A DNA stretch of 22,539 nucleotides from an uncultured Bacteroidota bacterium (GCA_937876435.1 CALEIL010000040.1:1-22539), one strand, 5' to 3'; counted from the first letter of the stretch, positions 1-6,871 are shown. Notes: generated from the letters alone by a model not told the origin. Numbers and translations: made by a program.

Positions 1-17
1 TAGATTTAAAGATTTTT

Positions 18-98
18 GGTCCGGTAGTTCAGTTGGTTAGAATACGTGCCTGTCATCCCCAAGGGGCTTGGGGACGAGTTCGAGTCGCGTCCGGACCC
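18..98 (+). pseudogene. tRNA-Asp pseudogene (disrupted first copy)
   Basis: The acceptor stem GGTCCGG/CCGGACC, D arm, 5' anticodon-stem strand and anticodon GTC match the intact tRNA-Asp downstream. From position 56 on, the 3' anticodon-stem strand and variable region are replaced by a GC-rich segment that folds as its own hairpin: TCCCCAAG (56-63), loop GGG, CTTGGGGA (67-74). The T stem has one A-G mismatch and the discriminator base is C instead of G. The element is 81 nt against 74 nt for the good copy. It cannot form a normal anticodon stem, so it is most likely non-functional. Confidence 0.8.
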
Positions 99-144
99 AA
101 CAAAATAAATAGGAAATGTCCTGTTTTTAGATTTAAAGATTTTT

Positions 145-218
145 GGTCCGGTAGTTCAGTTGGTTAGAATACGTGCCTGTCACGCACGGGGTCGCGAGTT
201 CGAGTCTCGTCCGGACCG
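145..218 (+). tRNA. tRNA-Asp (GTC)
   Basis: A complete cloverleaf is visible: acceptor GGTCCGG (145-151) pairs with CCGGACC (211-217), the anticodon arm is CGTGC-CTGTCAC-GCACG, and the T arm is GCGAG-TTCGAGT-CTCGT. The discriminator is G, as expected for bacterial tRNA-Asp. CCA is not encoded. The 5' flank (128-144) is identical to that of the broken copy 127 bp upstream, and the pair share 55 identical bases in all (1-55 and 128-182). Confidence 0.97.
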
Positions 219-219
219 C

Positions 220-248
220 AAAAAGGGAAGCAAAAGCTTCCCTTTTTT
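220..248 (+). terminator. Intrinsic terminator of the tRNA-Asp transcript
   Basis: A 12-bp stem AAAAAGGGAAGC (220-231) and GCTTCCCTTTTT (236-247) encloses an AAAA loop and is followed by a T run. It starts two bases after the tRNA 3' end. Its A/T symmetry means it could also stop transcription on the other strand. Confidence 0.9.
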
Positions 249-256
249 GTTTGAAG

Positions 257-520
257 ATGAAGAGTTATTACGTATATATCATCTATTCAGCCACACATGA
301 CCTTTATTACAAAGGCTACACATCCAACCTTGAAATACGATTGCTTCAACACAACAATAATGAGTCAAGATACACTGCTGAAAAAGGACCATGGGAATTA
401 GTTTTCATTCAATCCTTTTCGAGTAAAACTGAAGCCTTAATGGGGGAAAGATCTTTAAAGAAATACTCCCATGACCAGTTGCAAGTAGTGATTGATAGTG
501 AGCTGAATGACATCAGTTAA
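257..520 (+). CDS. GIY-YIG family small protein
   Basis: This encodes an 87-residue single-domain GIY-YIG protein of the YhbQ/UvrC-N-like type common in Bacteroidota. The diagnostic pieces are YYVYIIYS near the N terminus, YYKGYTSNLEIRLLQHN containing the G-Y-T and R-x(3)-H residues, and a late ERSLKK stretch. Known family members are small nuclease-like proteins of uncertain cellular role; whether this one cleaves DNA cannot be told from sequence. An open frame extends upstream into the tRNA, but that part is implausible as protein. The ATG at 257, just after the tRNA terminator, begins the family-typical sequence and is chosen as the start. Confidence 0.85.
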   Translation: MKSYYVYIIYSATHDLYYKGYTSNLEIRLLQHNNNESRYTAEKGPWELVFIQSFSSKTEALMGERSLKKYSHDQLQVVIDSELNDIS

Positions 521-784
521 TGGTTCAAGACGAAAGGCATATTGGTGGATAAAGCATTTTTATACGGCAGTCATTTATCCGGTACGTCCAATGAAGAGAG
601 CGATATCGATTGAATGATCGTCACGGAAAATAAAGTTGATTATCTTGCAGGTAAAATTTGGAGTCTGACTTCTAAGGTCAACTCCAAAATAGAGCCTTTT
701 CTCATTGGGAAAACCCGTTTTTATTCCAATGACAATTCTCCATTGATTGACTTGGTGAAAAAAACCGGATTGGAAATAGGGTAA
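521..784 (+). pseudogene. Decayed MNT-type nucleotidyltransferase (antitoxin-like)
   Basis: The frame beginning directly after the GIY-YIG stop reads AFLYGSHLSGTSNEESDID, which is the GS-x(10)-D-x-D active-site signature of minimal nucleotidyltransferases, then a TGA (611-613), then MIVTENKVDYLAGKIWSL to a TAA at 782-784. The family usually has a hydrophobic residue at the position of the TGA (DIDL...), so a single TTA-to-TGA change explains it. There is no ATG before the motif; a TTG at 542 or GTG at 545 are the only candidate starts, so the N-terminal helix is missing. MNT proteins normally pair with HEPN toxins, but no HEPN gene is visible here. Called a pseudogene on the combined truncation and stop. 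Confidence 0.7.
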
Positions 785-798
785 GTACAATCGTGTAA

Positions 799-998
799 TC
801 ACTCCAGAACCTCCGTCATCTCGCTCAACGACACTTGAAGCGTTTCCGCTATCACTTTTAGAGAATAAATGGTAGCATAGTTAATTGCAAATTCTATTCT
901 ACAGATTTTGGAATATCCGAAGACTCAACCATAGTAACAATGGTTGACAATGTCATCCCATTTTCAATTCTTGAAATGATCGTTTTTTCTATACCAAA
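799..998 (-). pseudogene. Remnants of XRE/HTH-type regulator (antitoxin-like)
   Basis: Two out-of-frame minus-strand fragments both resemble the second half of a Cro/C1 helix-turn-helix domain. The upstream one (998 to 894) reads GIEKTIISRIENGMTLSTIV before a stop. The downstream one (924 to 799) reads SKICRIEF followed by TIYSLKVIAETLQVSLSEM and ends at TGA 799-801. Both contain the I-x-R-I-E core of the recognition helix region, so they look like tandem partial copies or a frameshifted internal duplication. No start codon is present. XRE proteins of this size are often HigA or HipB-type antitoxins, which fits the neighbourhood but is inference. Confidence 0.6.
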
Positions 999-1020
999 CT
1001 ATTTTGTCTATTTTTGTGTT
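995..1020 (+). promoter_or_regulatory. Candidate promoter, copy A of a 26-bp repeat
   Basis: It contains TATTTTTG (1009-1016), a match to the Bacteroidota -7 consensus TAnnTTTG, about 100 bp upstream of the antitoxin gene at 1114. The 26-bp block starting CAAACTATTTT recurs at 1526-1551 with only two differences. No clear -33 TTTG lies at the expected distance, so this is a moderate call. Confidence 0.35.
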
Positions 1021-1113
1021 TTAAGTTAGGAAATGGCCTGATTAATAGGTGATAATGTAAACTGTGTTCAAAACTACAACCAAAACTGAGATTGCCCGTA
1101 AATAATCAAGAAC

Positions 1114-1323
1114 ATGCGAACTATAACCATTGATGTAATAAATGAAAAAGCCCTCAACCTACTTAGGGAGTTGGAGCTTCTTGAACTCATCCGGTTACAT
1201 GGAGGGAAACCAGGACAAAAGTCAGGTTCAACCGACTGGTCAAAATACAAAGGAGCTATGTCCAAACAACCTATAAATGAGATTGACCAGCAGCTAAACG
1301 AGTTACGAAACGAATGGGAATGA
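1114..1323 (+). CDS. VapB-like antitoxin
   Basis: This encodes a 69-residue acidic protein beginning MRTITIDVINEKALNLLREL and ending LNELRNEWE. It overlaps the downstream PIN-domain start by four bases (ATGA, 1320-1323), the classic arrangement of a vapB-vapC pair. The N terminus resembles the short beta strand plus helix of small Bacteroidota antitoxins, but I do not recognise a specific DNA-binding fold. The C-terminal half is likely the toxin-binding tail. Since the partner toxin is truncated, this antitoxin may now be an orphan, or could still cross-regulate. Confidence 0.7.
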   Translation: MRTITIDVINEKALNLLRELELLELIRLHGGKPGQKSGSTDWSKYKGAMSKQPINEIDQQLNELRNEWE

Positions 1324-1499
1324 AATACCTTTGGGATACAAACACGGTTATTTATTACCTACAAAAGCAGTTTCCTCCTTCAGCGGAAAAATTCATTGAT
1401 GATACGTTAGAAGTGACACTAACTACCTCATTGCTGGAATTTTATATTTGCTCCACCTCCGCTTTTACGCGCTTGCTCCTCTTCTGCTTCAAGTTCTGA
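1320..1499 (+). pseudogene. Truncated VapC-like PIN-domain toxin
   Basis: The start (ATG 1320, overlapping the antitoxin stop) gives MKYLWDTNTVIYYLQKQF, a textbook PIN-domain N terminus with the first catalytic Asp. After about 40 residues the sequence changes to unrelated residues and ends at 1499, less than half the usual 125-140 aa. The later acidic residues (the mid Glu and the two C-terminal Asp) are absent, so it cannot form the metal site. The breakpoint near 1428 coincides with an unrelated minus-strand open fragment (1428-1529), suggesting replacement by recombination rather than simple point decay. Confidence 0.75.
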
Positions 1500-1529
1500 A
1501 AGCGTTGTCCCTCCGATTTCAAGGTCAAA
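1428..1529 (-). pseudogene. C-terminal fragment of an unidentified minus-strand gene
   Basis: On the minus strand a 33-codon open stretch reads FDLEIGGTTLSELEAEEEQ then ARKSGGGANIKFQQ and stops (TGA 1428-1430). It is preceded in frame by TAG with no start codon. The Glu/Ala-rich helix and Gly-rich tail look like real protein rather than a random frame, but I do not recognise the family. It sits exactly where the VapC coding sequence is lost, so it is probably a piece of an inserted or recombined gene. Confidence 0.35.
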
Positions 1530-1551
1530 CTATTTTATTTATTTTTGTGTT
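1526..1551 (+). repeat. Copy B of the 26-bp promoter-like repeat
   Basis: It is nearly identical to 995-1020 (24 of 26 bases) and contains TATTTTTG at 1540-1547. It is followed at 1554-1592 by a short in-frame remnant FDQQLKERRSSF ending in TAG. That remnant resembles the DQQLNELRNEW tail of the antitoxin encoded at 1114-1323. Together these look like the collapsed promoter and 3' end of another antitoxin gene. Confidence 0.5.
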
Positions 1552-1648
1552 GATTTGATCAGCAGCTAAAAGAACGGCGTAGCTCATTTTAGTTGTATCT
1601 TGTCGTGCATAATGTCAGAATTTTTTGTAATTTCATAAAAAAGACAGT

Positions 1649-1876
1649 ATGAATATCGAAACGCGTAAACTTCGATTAATACGGATTTTTTCCGGCTTGA
1701 ATGATACCCGGCTTATTGATCAGTTGGAAGCTATATTGTTAAAAAAGAAGGAGGATGCAACCCATGAAAGGTCTGTTTTGGACCAACTATCCGGCGTGTG
1801 GTCTAATGAAGAAGCCGAGGATATAAAAAGAGTAATAGCCGAAGGCTGTGAAAATATTGATGAAAATGATTGGTAA
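1649..1876 (+). CDS. VapB-like antitoxin (intact module)
   Basis: This encodes a 75-residue, strongly acidic C-terminal protein beginning MNIETRKLRLIRIFSGLNDT and ending ENIDENDW. The charge pattern (basic, helical N terminus; acidic tail rich in Glu and Asp) and position directly before a complete PIN-domain toxin identify it as the antitoxin of a type II module. The toxin ATG at 1860 lies inside its 3' end, a 17-base overlap that implies translational coupling. The family-specific DNA-binding fold is not obvious. Such antitoxins normally repress their own promoter with the toxin; no clear operator is seen in the upstream 56 bases. Confidence 0.8.
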   Translation: MNIETRKLRLIRIFSGLNDTRLIDQLEAILLKKKEDATHERSVLDQLSGVWSNEEAEDIKRVIAEGCENIDENDW

Positions 1877-2264
1877 TGGTTTTTTGGTTGATAGCAATAT
1901 CATTGTTGATTTTTTTGCGGGTGACCAGAAACTTAAAACACGGCTGGAGGAAGAAATTTTTTTTATCCCTTCTATTGTTATTGGAGAATTGTATTTTGGG
2001 GCTTATTCCTCAGGTATTATAGTCAATCGCCAAAAACGATTGGACGAGATAGTTCTTTTCGTTAATACCTTTCCTGTACTTGAAGTCGGGGTGAATACAG
2101 CAAATTATTACGGTGAAATAAAAACACGACTCAAATCCAAAGGTACTCCAATTCCTGAGAATGATATTTGGATTTCAGCAATAGCCAAAGAGCATGATTT
2201 AACCGTAATCACAAAAGACAAACACTTCTCATATATTGAGAATTTAAAACTTACCAACTGGTAA
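1860..2264 (+). CDS. VapC-family PIN-domain ribonuclease toxin
   Basis: This is a complete PIN domain of about 134 residues. The four acidic positions of the family are visible: Asp in FLVDSNIIVDFF, Glu in IVIGELYFGA, Asp in IPENDIWISAIA and Asp in VITKDKHF. VapC proteins are metal-dependent endoribonucleases, most often cutting initiator tRNA or rRNA, and are neutralised by the cognate VapB. Several in-frame ATGs exist (1848, 1860, 1866); 1860 or 1866 leaves the normal short leader before the first beta strand. This is the only toxin-antitoxin pair in the cluster with both partners intact, so it is the one likely to be active. Confidence 0.9.
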   Translation: MKMIGNGFLVDSNIIVDFFAGDQKLKTRLEEEIFFIPSIVIGELYFGAYSSGIIVNRQKRLDEIVLFVNTFPVLEVGVNTANYYGEIKTRLKSKGTPIPENDIWISAIAKEHDLTVITKDKHFSYIENLKLTNW

Positions 2265-2351
2265 TAAGAACTCATATGACACTTATTCCTTTCAAAGAAA
2301 AAGGCCGGAAAATCTTCTGATTAAAGCAACTCATTTTTCGTTTATTTCGTT

Positions 2352-2359
2352 TATTTTTG
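2352..2359 (+). promoter_or_regulatory. Candidate Bacteroidota -7 element before the HTH/PIN module
   Basis: TATTTTTG matches TAnnTTTG and lies about 43 bp upstream of the likely original start codon at 2402. It is preceded by repeated GTTTATTTC/GTTTATTTTT sequence. A TTTTTCG block about 12-18 bp upstream is a weak -33 candidate. Confidence 0.4.
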
Positions 2360-2401
2360 CAAGTGGATAAACAAAAGACCAAAAACCTAAGGAATTGATA
2401 A

Positions 2402-2841
2402 ATGCGAAAAAGCCTTCAAAAGAGGAGCAACGCACGGCAATGGAATCATATGATGCCCTGGCTGCTGCATTGGAACAATTGCGATCGAATAACCCGGAAA
2501 TTGAAATAGAGGAGACTGAAGAAAGGATTAAAGTGCCCAGAAGTGCTTTAAAGCTTTAGGCAAAGATCCTGAAGGAAATAAGTCACGGAAATCCAATTTC
2601 CATTGTTCCCATAGCTACCGAAATGACCACCCAGGCGGCAGCAGAACTTTTGGGTTGTTCACGGCCTCATGTAGTCAAGTTGTAGGAAGAAGGTGAGATT
2701 GCGTTTACCAAGGTGGGTAAACACCGTAGAGTGAAATACGAAGATGTGATTAAATATAAAAATGCTTTGAAAGCAAAACATAAAGCAACCATAAGTAGAA
2801 TCATGGAATTGGACGAAGAAGCGGGATTGTATGATACATAG
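2402..2841 (+). pseudogene. Excisionase-type HTH antitoxin with two internal TAG codons
   Basis: One frame, open from about 2407, reads KPSKEEQRTAMESYDALAAA, then a helical linker ending VPRSALKL, TAG (2557-2559), AKILKEISHGNPISIVPI, AEMTTQ-like sequence, AAELLGCSRPHVVKL, TAG (2683-2685), then EEGEIAFTKVGKHRRVKYED. It stops at TAG 2839-2841, overlapping the PIN gene. The LGCSRPHVVKL...GKHRRV core is an excisionase/MerR-like helix-turn-helix used by antitoxins of PIN toxins in Bacteroidota. The only ATG before it (2402) is one base out of frame, so a start-proximal frameshift is also likely. The rest is well preserved, implying recent decay. Confidence 0.8.
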
Positions 2842-3187
2842 TGTTCGATTTACTTGCGTGTTGGATACGAACGTTATATATCCATTGTGGATAAGGGACT
2901 TGTTACTGTGGTTTGCCCATCACGATTTATATACGCCCAAATGGAGTCATCACATTTTTGACGAATGGATGAACGTAATGCTCCGAAAAAGGGTGCCGGA
3001 ACCGGAAGCTATAAAAAAAACGGAAGCTGTTAACGAAGCTTTTCCCGATGCATTGGTTAAAAACTATGACCTTGTTCTCGCCCAGACAGGCCTTGTGGGC
3101 AGGTCTGAATTAAACAAAACTTCATTATGTAAACAAATAAAGGGGCTCCGAAGGTTATATGGGTTTTTATTTTCACCATTTTGGTGA
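2831..3187 (+). pseudogene. Truncated PIN-domain toxin of the HTH/PIN pair
   Basis: Starting at ATG 2831, which overlaps the antitoxin stop, the product has VLDTNVIYPLWIRDLLLWFA and WSHHIFDEWMNVML, matching the N-terminal half of the larger PIN toxins that pair with excisionase-like antitoxins. Homology-like sequence ends near FPDALVKNYDLV (about 3079). The remaining 36 codons run into GC-rich, repeat-like DNA and end at 3187. The C-terminal catalytic Asp residues are missing, so nuclease activity is not expected. Loss of the toxin would relax selection on the antitoxin, consistent with its internal stops. Confidence 0.8.
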
Positions 3188-3352
3188 ATATTTAGGTCTG
3201 CCCTGGGATTAACACAGCCCTTCCGGGCTGAACCCGGTTGCGGATCTGATCCGCAATCCTTTTTGTCGGAGCTGGGGCTCCAACATCCCAGAATTTTTGT
3301 CAGAGCTGGGGCTCTGACTTCCCAGGGGCTCCAACATCCCAGGCAAACCCTG
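3188..3352. repeat. REP-like hairpin cluster with a 34-bp tandem unit
   Basis: No gene is present. Several hairpins occur in a row: AGCCC-TTCC-GGGCT near 3216, the stem at 3238, then two tandem 34-bp units (3260-3293 and 3294-3327). Each unit starts TTTTTGTC and folds as GTCRGAGC-TGGG-GCTCYRAC, followed by TCCCAG. The second unit has a perfect stem (3299-3306 with 3311-3318). The first pairs with G-T wobbles. A partial third unit follows at 3328. The GACTTCCCAGGG motif also occurs in the hairpin block near 12910, so this is a dispersed element of the genome. Confidence 0.7.
3238..3264 (+). terminator. Possible intrinsic terminator or hairpin repeat
   Basis: A perfect 8-bp stem TTGCGGAT/ATCCGCAA (3238-3245, 3249-3256) with a CTG loop is followed by TCC and five T. 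It could end transcription from the toxin-antitoxin strip, but it also belongs to a hairpin-rich repeat block. Confidence 0.45.
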
Positions 3353-3426
3353 CCGTCTATATAGATTAGTGTTTACATGTAACATGGATCGCTATCCTTT
3401 ATCCTCATGCAAAAAAATTAGAATTA

Positions 3427-3462
3427 TTTTGTTAAAAAACTGAAATTAATAATTTTTTTTTG
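3427..3462 (+). promoter_or_regulatory. Candidate promoter of the large T9SS-exported protein
   Basis: TTTTG (3427-3431) and TAATTTTT (3450-3457, running on to ...TTTTG at 3461) are spaced as expected for a Bacteroidota -33/-7 pair. This would place the transcript start about 65 bases before the ATG at 3530. Confidence 0.35.
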
Positions 3463-3529
3463 CATCTTAAGTACCTATATAGGTTTCAGTTCTTATGCCA
3501 TTCATTTTCTCATCTTAAAAACTATAGTT

Positions 3530-6238
3530 ATGGCAAAGATTCTACTTTCAATCGGACTCGAAGGAATACCCTCAATTATTTTATTGGTATTTTTTTTACC
3601 AATCATGATCCAAGCTCAAGAAATCGAGCAAATTGAAAATTTGAATAATAAAGAAGAATCAATTTGAATAGAAAATGAACAAGCAGCTAGGATTTCTGCA
3701 GATGGGTTTTCTGATGACGGGGCTATGGCTTATATCAATGGAATTTATACTAATAATAAAAATAATCTGGCAAAAGTATTCCATATAAATCTTTCCGAAT
3801 CGGGACAATATTATCTTTCAGCTTTTGCACTTGGTTATAATACACCATCCGATGAGGGGAACGTTTATTTAACGCCAATAAGATTAAAAATAGATGGTAA
3901 TCCAGTTGGAGAATTGGATCTTCAAGAGAACGGTTGGCAATCAGCCAGACTAAAAGGAGATAGGGAAATTTATCTGGATTCGGGTCATCATTCAATCGAG
4001 TTTTTAACACCGATGCCTTATTATCCTGCTATTGATGCAGTTAAACTTTCGACATCCTTAGAAAAGAATCATTTTGATATGTCGGAATACAACGAATTTA
4101 TTTCTGTCTTGAAAGATGGCATGGAAGGACCTAAAATCAAAGAAAAGTCTGAGCAATTTTCTTTCGAAAAATTTAATGAGAGTATAACAAGATCAGCCTC
4201 AAATGCTACTGATGACTGGACAGTGAGTTCATATACTTTAGACAATCCACTAGGAACTTATGAACATCTAATGACAGTGCCGGTTACTTATACTTTCTAC
4301 AGAAAGATCTACTTAAATGCGCTGACGTCGGTTACTTTTGAGACTCAAATTAAAGCACCCTGGCTATGTACTGCAGTAGATCCGGTTATGTATTTATTTA
4401 ATGAGAATGACCACAATTTAGCCTGGTCAAATGATGATGGTGGTTGTGACCTGCAGTCTAAATTATCAGTTTATATTCCGGCTTCTGGAAACTATTACTT
4501 AGTGATTCGTGCATATAGTAGTTATTATTCATCTACAACCCAAGGTTATCAGGGACTTGTAAATGTTCTTCAAAATGGATCTTTGATTCAGGAAGATGCC
4601 GTTGTTGGTGGTTATACTGCGGATGTAACAACCAGCAATACAGGGACTCTAAATTATTTCACTGGTTATTCCACGGGGCTTCCAATGATTTGGATAGCAC
4701 CAGGAGGAAGTGGTGCGACAGCACCTATGAAATTTCTCGGGGAAAGATATTGGTATAGTGCACCCATGTCCTATACCTGGGACACTGATGCACGAGTAAG
4801 ATTTAATAAAAATTCCTCAGGATCGATGAATACCAGAATGTTGGTTTCTTCCGAGGGCGCATGGTATGTGTATTGGGGTAATGCGGATATATATGGAGCT
4901 GTAAAGCAGGCAAGTTCTTCAGTAGTCAATGCTTTTCCGAATTTGTATACCAATGATGCTATGCAGACCGCACCAATTAATGTAAATTATAATTGTGCAG
5001 CCAGGGCTGGAGGTAAGACAGACGCATGGGTGTGGCACTGCTTAAATAACCCCAATAATCCAATTTGTGCCTCAAGTGGTAATCCAAATTATTGGAATTC
5101 CTGGGCTGACTACTTCGGAAATAATCCCTTAAGATATTCTGGAGCCACAACTTATACTACTTCACAAAGCAATGCAAATAATGCAGAAATAGCGGCTTGG
5201 TCTACCAACGGTAGCTTTTCTGGGATAACCCATTTTTCTGTCCGTGCAGAAGCCAATCAACACCCACATGGTTACGACTGGGAAAGCAAACCAGGAGAAC
5301 TTGAAAGAATATTCCATCCCAAAAATGCCTTGTCTGGTACTGGCTATGGAAATATATTTACCTACTACCGGGATGCGAATAAATCTCCCGGAATCGATTA
5401 TACTCGCAGCAGGCCAGATAACTTACTTGCGATAAAAAAATATTCTTTTGAAGAATCTGTAGCACTTGGATTAACTACGGTGATTGATGTAAAACTGGAT
5501 GAAGCGGAAAGAAACATACTTTCCGCTATGGAAGAAAATCAATCCACCGACGATTTCAATCATTTCTTAGGCCTTTTCGAAAACTGGATGATAGGTTGCG
5601 ATAAGAATTACCCTAAGACCAATAGTAATCTCTATGCCTTTTTCGAAGATCCGGCATATAAAGAACTAAGCGATTTTTACGATCAATCAATTGAAAATAT
5701 ACTGCCCTTTTACATTGATTCGTTATTTCATCTCACTGAAAACAATTTTACTTCTCAATTATTTACGTATGCCTTTTGCAGTCTGAATAAAGATATTCAC
5801 GGTAGTTTACTCGTGGAAGCCAAAGAAGAATGGCGAAAGGATTCGTACACCAAAAGTGGGTCATATATAGCCCCTACCCCTGAATATATAACAAGGCAAT
5901 ACGCTCGTAAAATCCTCCAAAATACAGGTAGTATAATTAAAATAAGAGATATTACCATTATTGAAAATAGTACTGATATTTTTCAGACCAATCCCAATCC
6001 GGTACAGCAGGGTGATGAGATAAAGATCATTTTAGATCTGGAATCAGGACATAAAGTTGAGGTATTAATTCTTGATATCAGAGGAACAATAATAAAAGAG
6101 CTGGCTAAAGGTATTTTTTCCCCGAATAATACCGTAAAAGAATTTTCTTTTTCAACAGCACTACTACAACCTGGTGTTTACATATGCCGTGCCCGAATTG
6201 ATGGCCAGATATTGTCCCGAAAATTTTTAGTTCACTAA
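3530..6238 (+). CDS. Large T9SS-exported protein with DUF7689-like domain; in-frame TGA after signal peptide
   Basis: ATG 3530 gives a signal peptide (MAKILLSIGLEG..., hydrophobic IILLVFFLPIMI, cleavage after QAQ). At codon 46 (3665-3667) a TGA interrupts the frame, after which it stays open to 6238; the next ATG (3725) lacks any export signal. Domains, numbered from 3530: a beta-sandwich carbohydrate-binding-like region to about 170; a second beta-rich region with DPVMYLFNENDHNLAWSNDD near 285; and a Cys/His domain from about 485 (NYNCAARAGG, THFSVR, DWESKPGELERIFHP) that resembles DUF7689. After that comes a helical region, then a T9SS type A sorting domain from about 820 (TNPNPVQQGD, GVYICRARIDGQILSRKFL). 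By family rules it is outer-membrane exported and cell-surface attached or released. The TGA may be a disabling mutation or an assembly error. I do not know its activity. Confidence 0.8.
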
Positions 6239-6329
6239 TGATAAAGAATGGATAAAAAGTGGGGGTATTTATTGTAATTTTTCAATTACCTAAAAATCCT
6301 TAAAGCTATTACACAAAAAAATCAACACC

Positions 6330-6833
6330 ATGAATTTTGGCACCATTATGTTCTTTTCCATGTTGCTTACTGTTTCTTGTCAAAAAGACAGTACAGAATA
6401 TCAACCTGAACTCCAACCTTACGTAAAAGAGATACAAAATCGAGTTCGATTCATACATCCTTCCATATTACAACAGGCTGATCTACTGATAACAGAGCAT
6501 TGGCAAAAAACAGCGATTCTAAGTTGTTATTTTTGCAAGCTGGATTCTCAATATTTTGACCCCCTACGTATGTTTCTGGAAGAACACCCAGAGACGATCA
6601 ATAGGGTTCTGGAACAAGGGATACGAATAGAACCCAGAATCAATCTTTTAATATTCAAGTATTTTGTGATCCATAATTTGTCCGATGTACACAACTTAAT
6701 TATGGAGTATTTTGATGTGAAAATTCTTCCTGAAGATGAAGTAATTACAGAAGAAGAACGAATTAAAAGAATTTACGGTCAATACTACGGCAATATGGAA
6801 ATCTGGATTGAGTTTTACCTGGATGGGACATAA
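6330..6833 (+). CDS. CxxC lipoprotein, paralogue 1
   Basis: This encodes a 167-residue lipoprotein. The signal peptide MNFGTIMFFSMLLTVSC ends in a lipobox with Cys17 as the acylated residue. The mature part is mainly helical and contains a CxxC pair (Cys66, Cys69 in ILSCYFCKLD), then LLIFKYFVIHNLSDVHNLIM. It ends in IWIEFYLDGT. The protein at 7888 is the same length within two residues, has its CxxC at the same positions and shares the KYFVIH..DVH and YLEGT/YLDGT stretches, so the two are duplicates. I do not recognise the family. It follows the large exported protein by 91 bases and precedes a propeller lipoprotein by 38, suggesting a common transcript. Confidence 0.8.
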   Translation: MNFGTIMFFSMLLTVSCQKDSTEYQPELQPYVKEIQNRVRFIHPSILQQADLLITEHWQKTAILSCYFCKLDSQYFDPLRMFLEEHPETINRVLEQGIRIEPRINLLIFKYFVIHNLSDVHNLIMEYFDVKILPEDEVITEEERIKRIYGQYYGNMEIWIEFYLDGT

Positions 6834-6871
6834 AGCAGGGAGTGTCGACGATTTCTCAAAAAGACCAATGA

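Noticed and set aside
173..256. N-terminal extension of the GIY-YIG frame into the tRNA gene
   Set aside because: It would encode protein from the tRNA and terminator; the family-typical sequence begins at 257.
575..802. 75-residue minus-strand open frame
   Set aside because: It lies opposite the recognisable nucleotidyltransferase remnant and shows no protein-family character.
3188..3352. Insertion sequence end or transposon
   Set aside because: There are no transposase fragments, terminal inverted repeats or target-site duplication; the block is hairpin repeats only.
3530..6238. Alternative genetic code or selenocysteine explaining TGA at 3665
   Set aside because: TGA terminates other well-defined genes here (for example 1321-1323 and 7889-7891), and no SECIS-like hairpin follows the codon.
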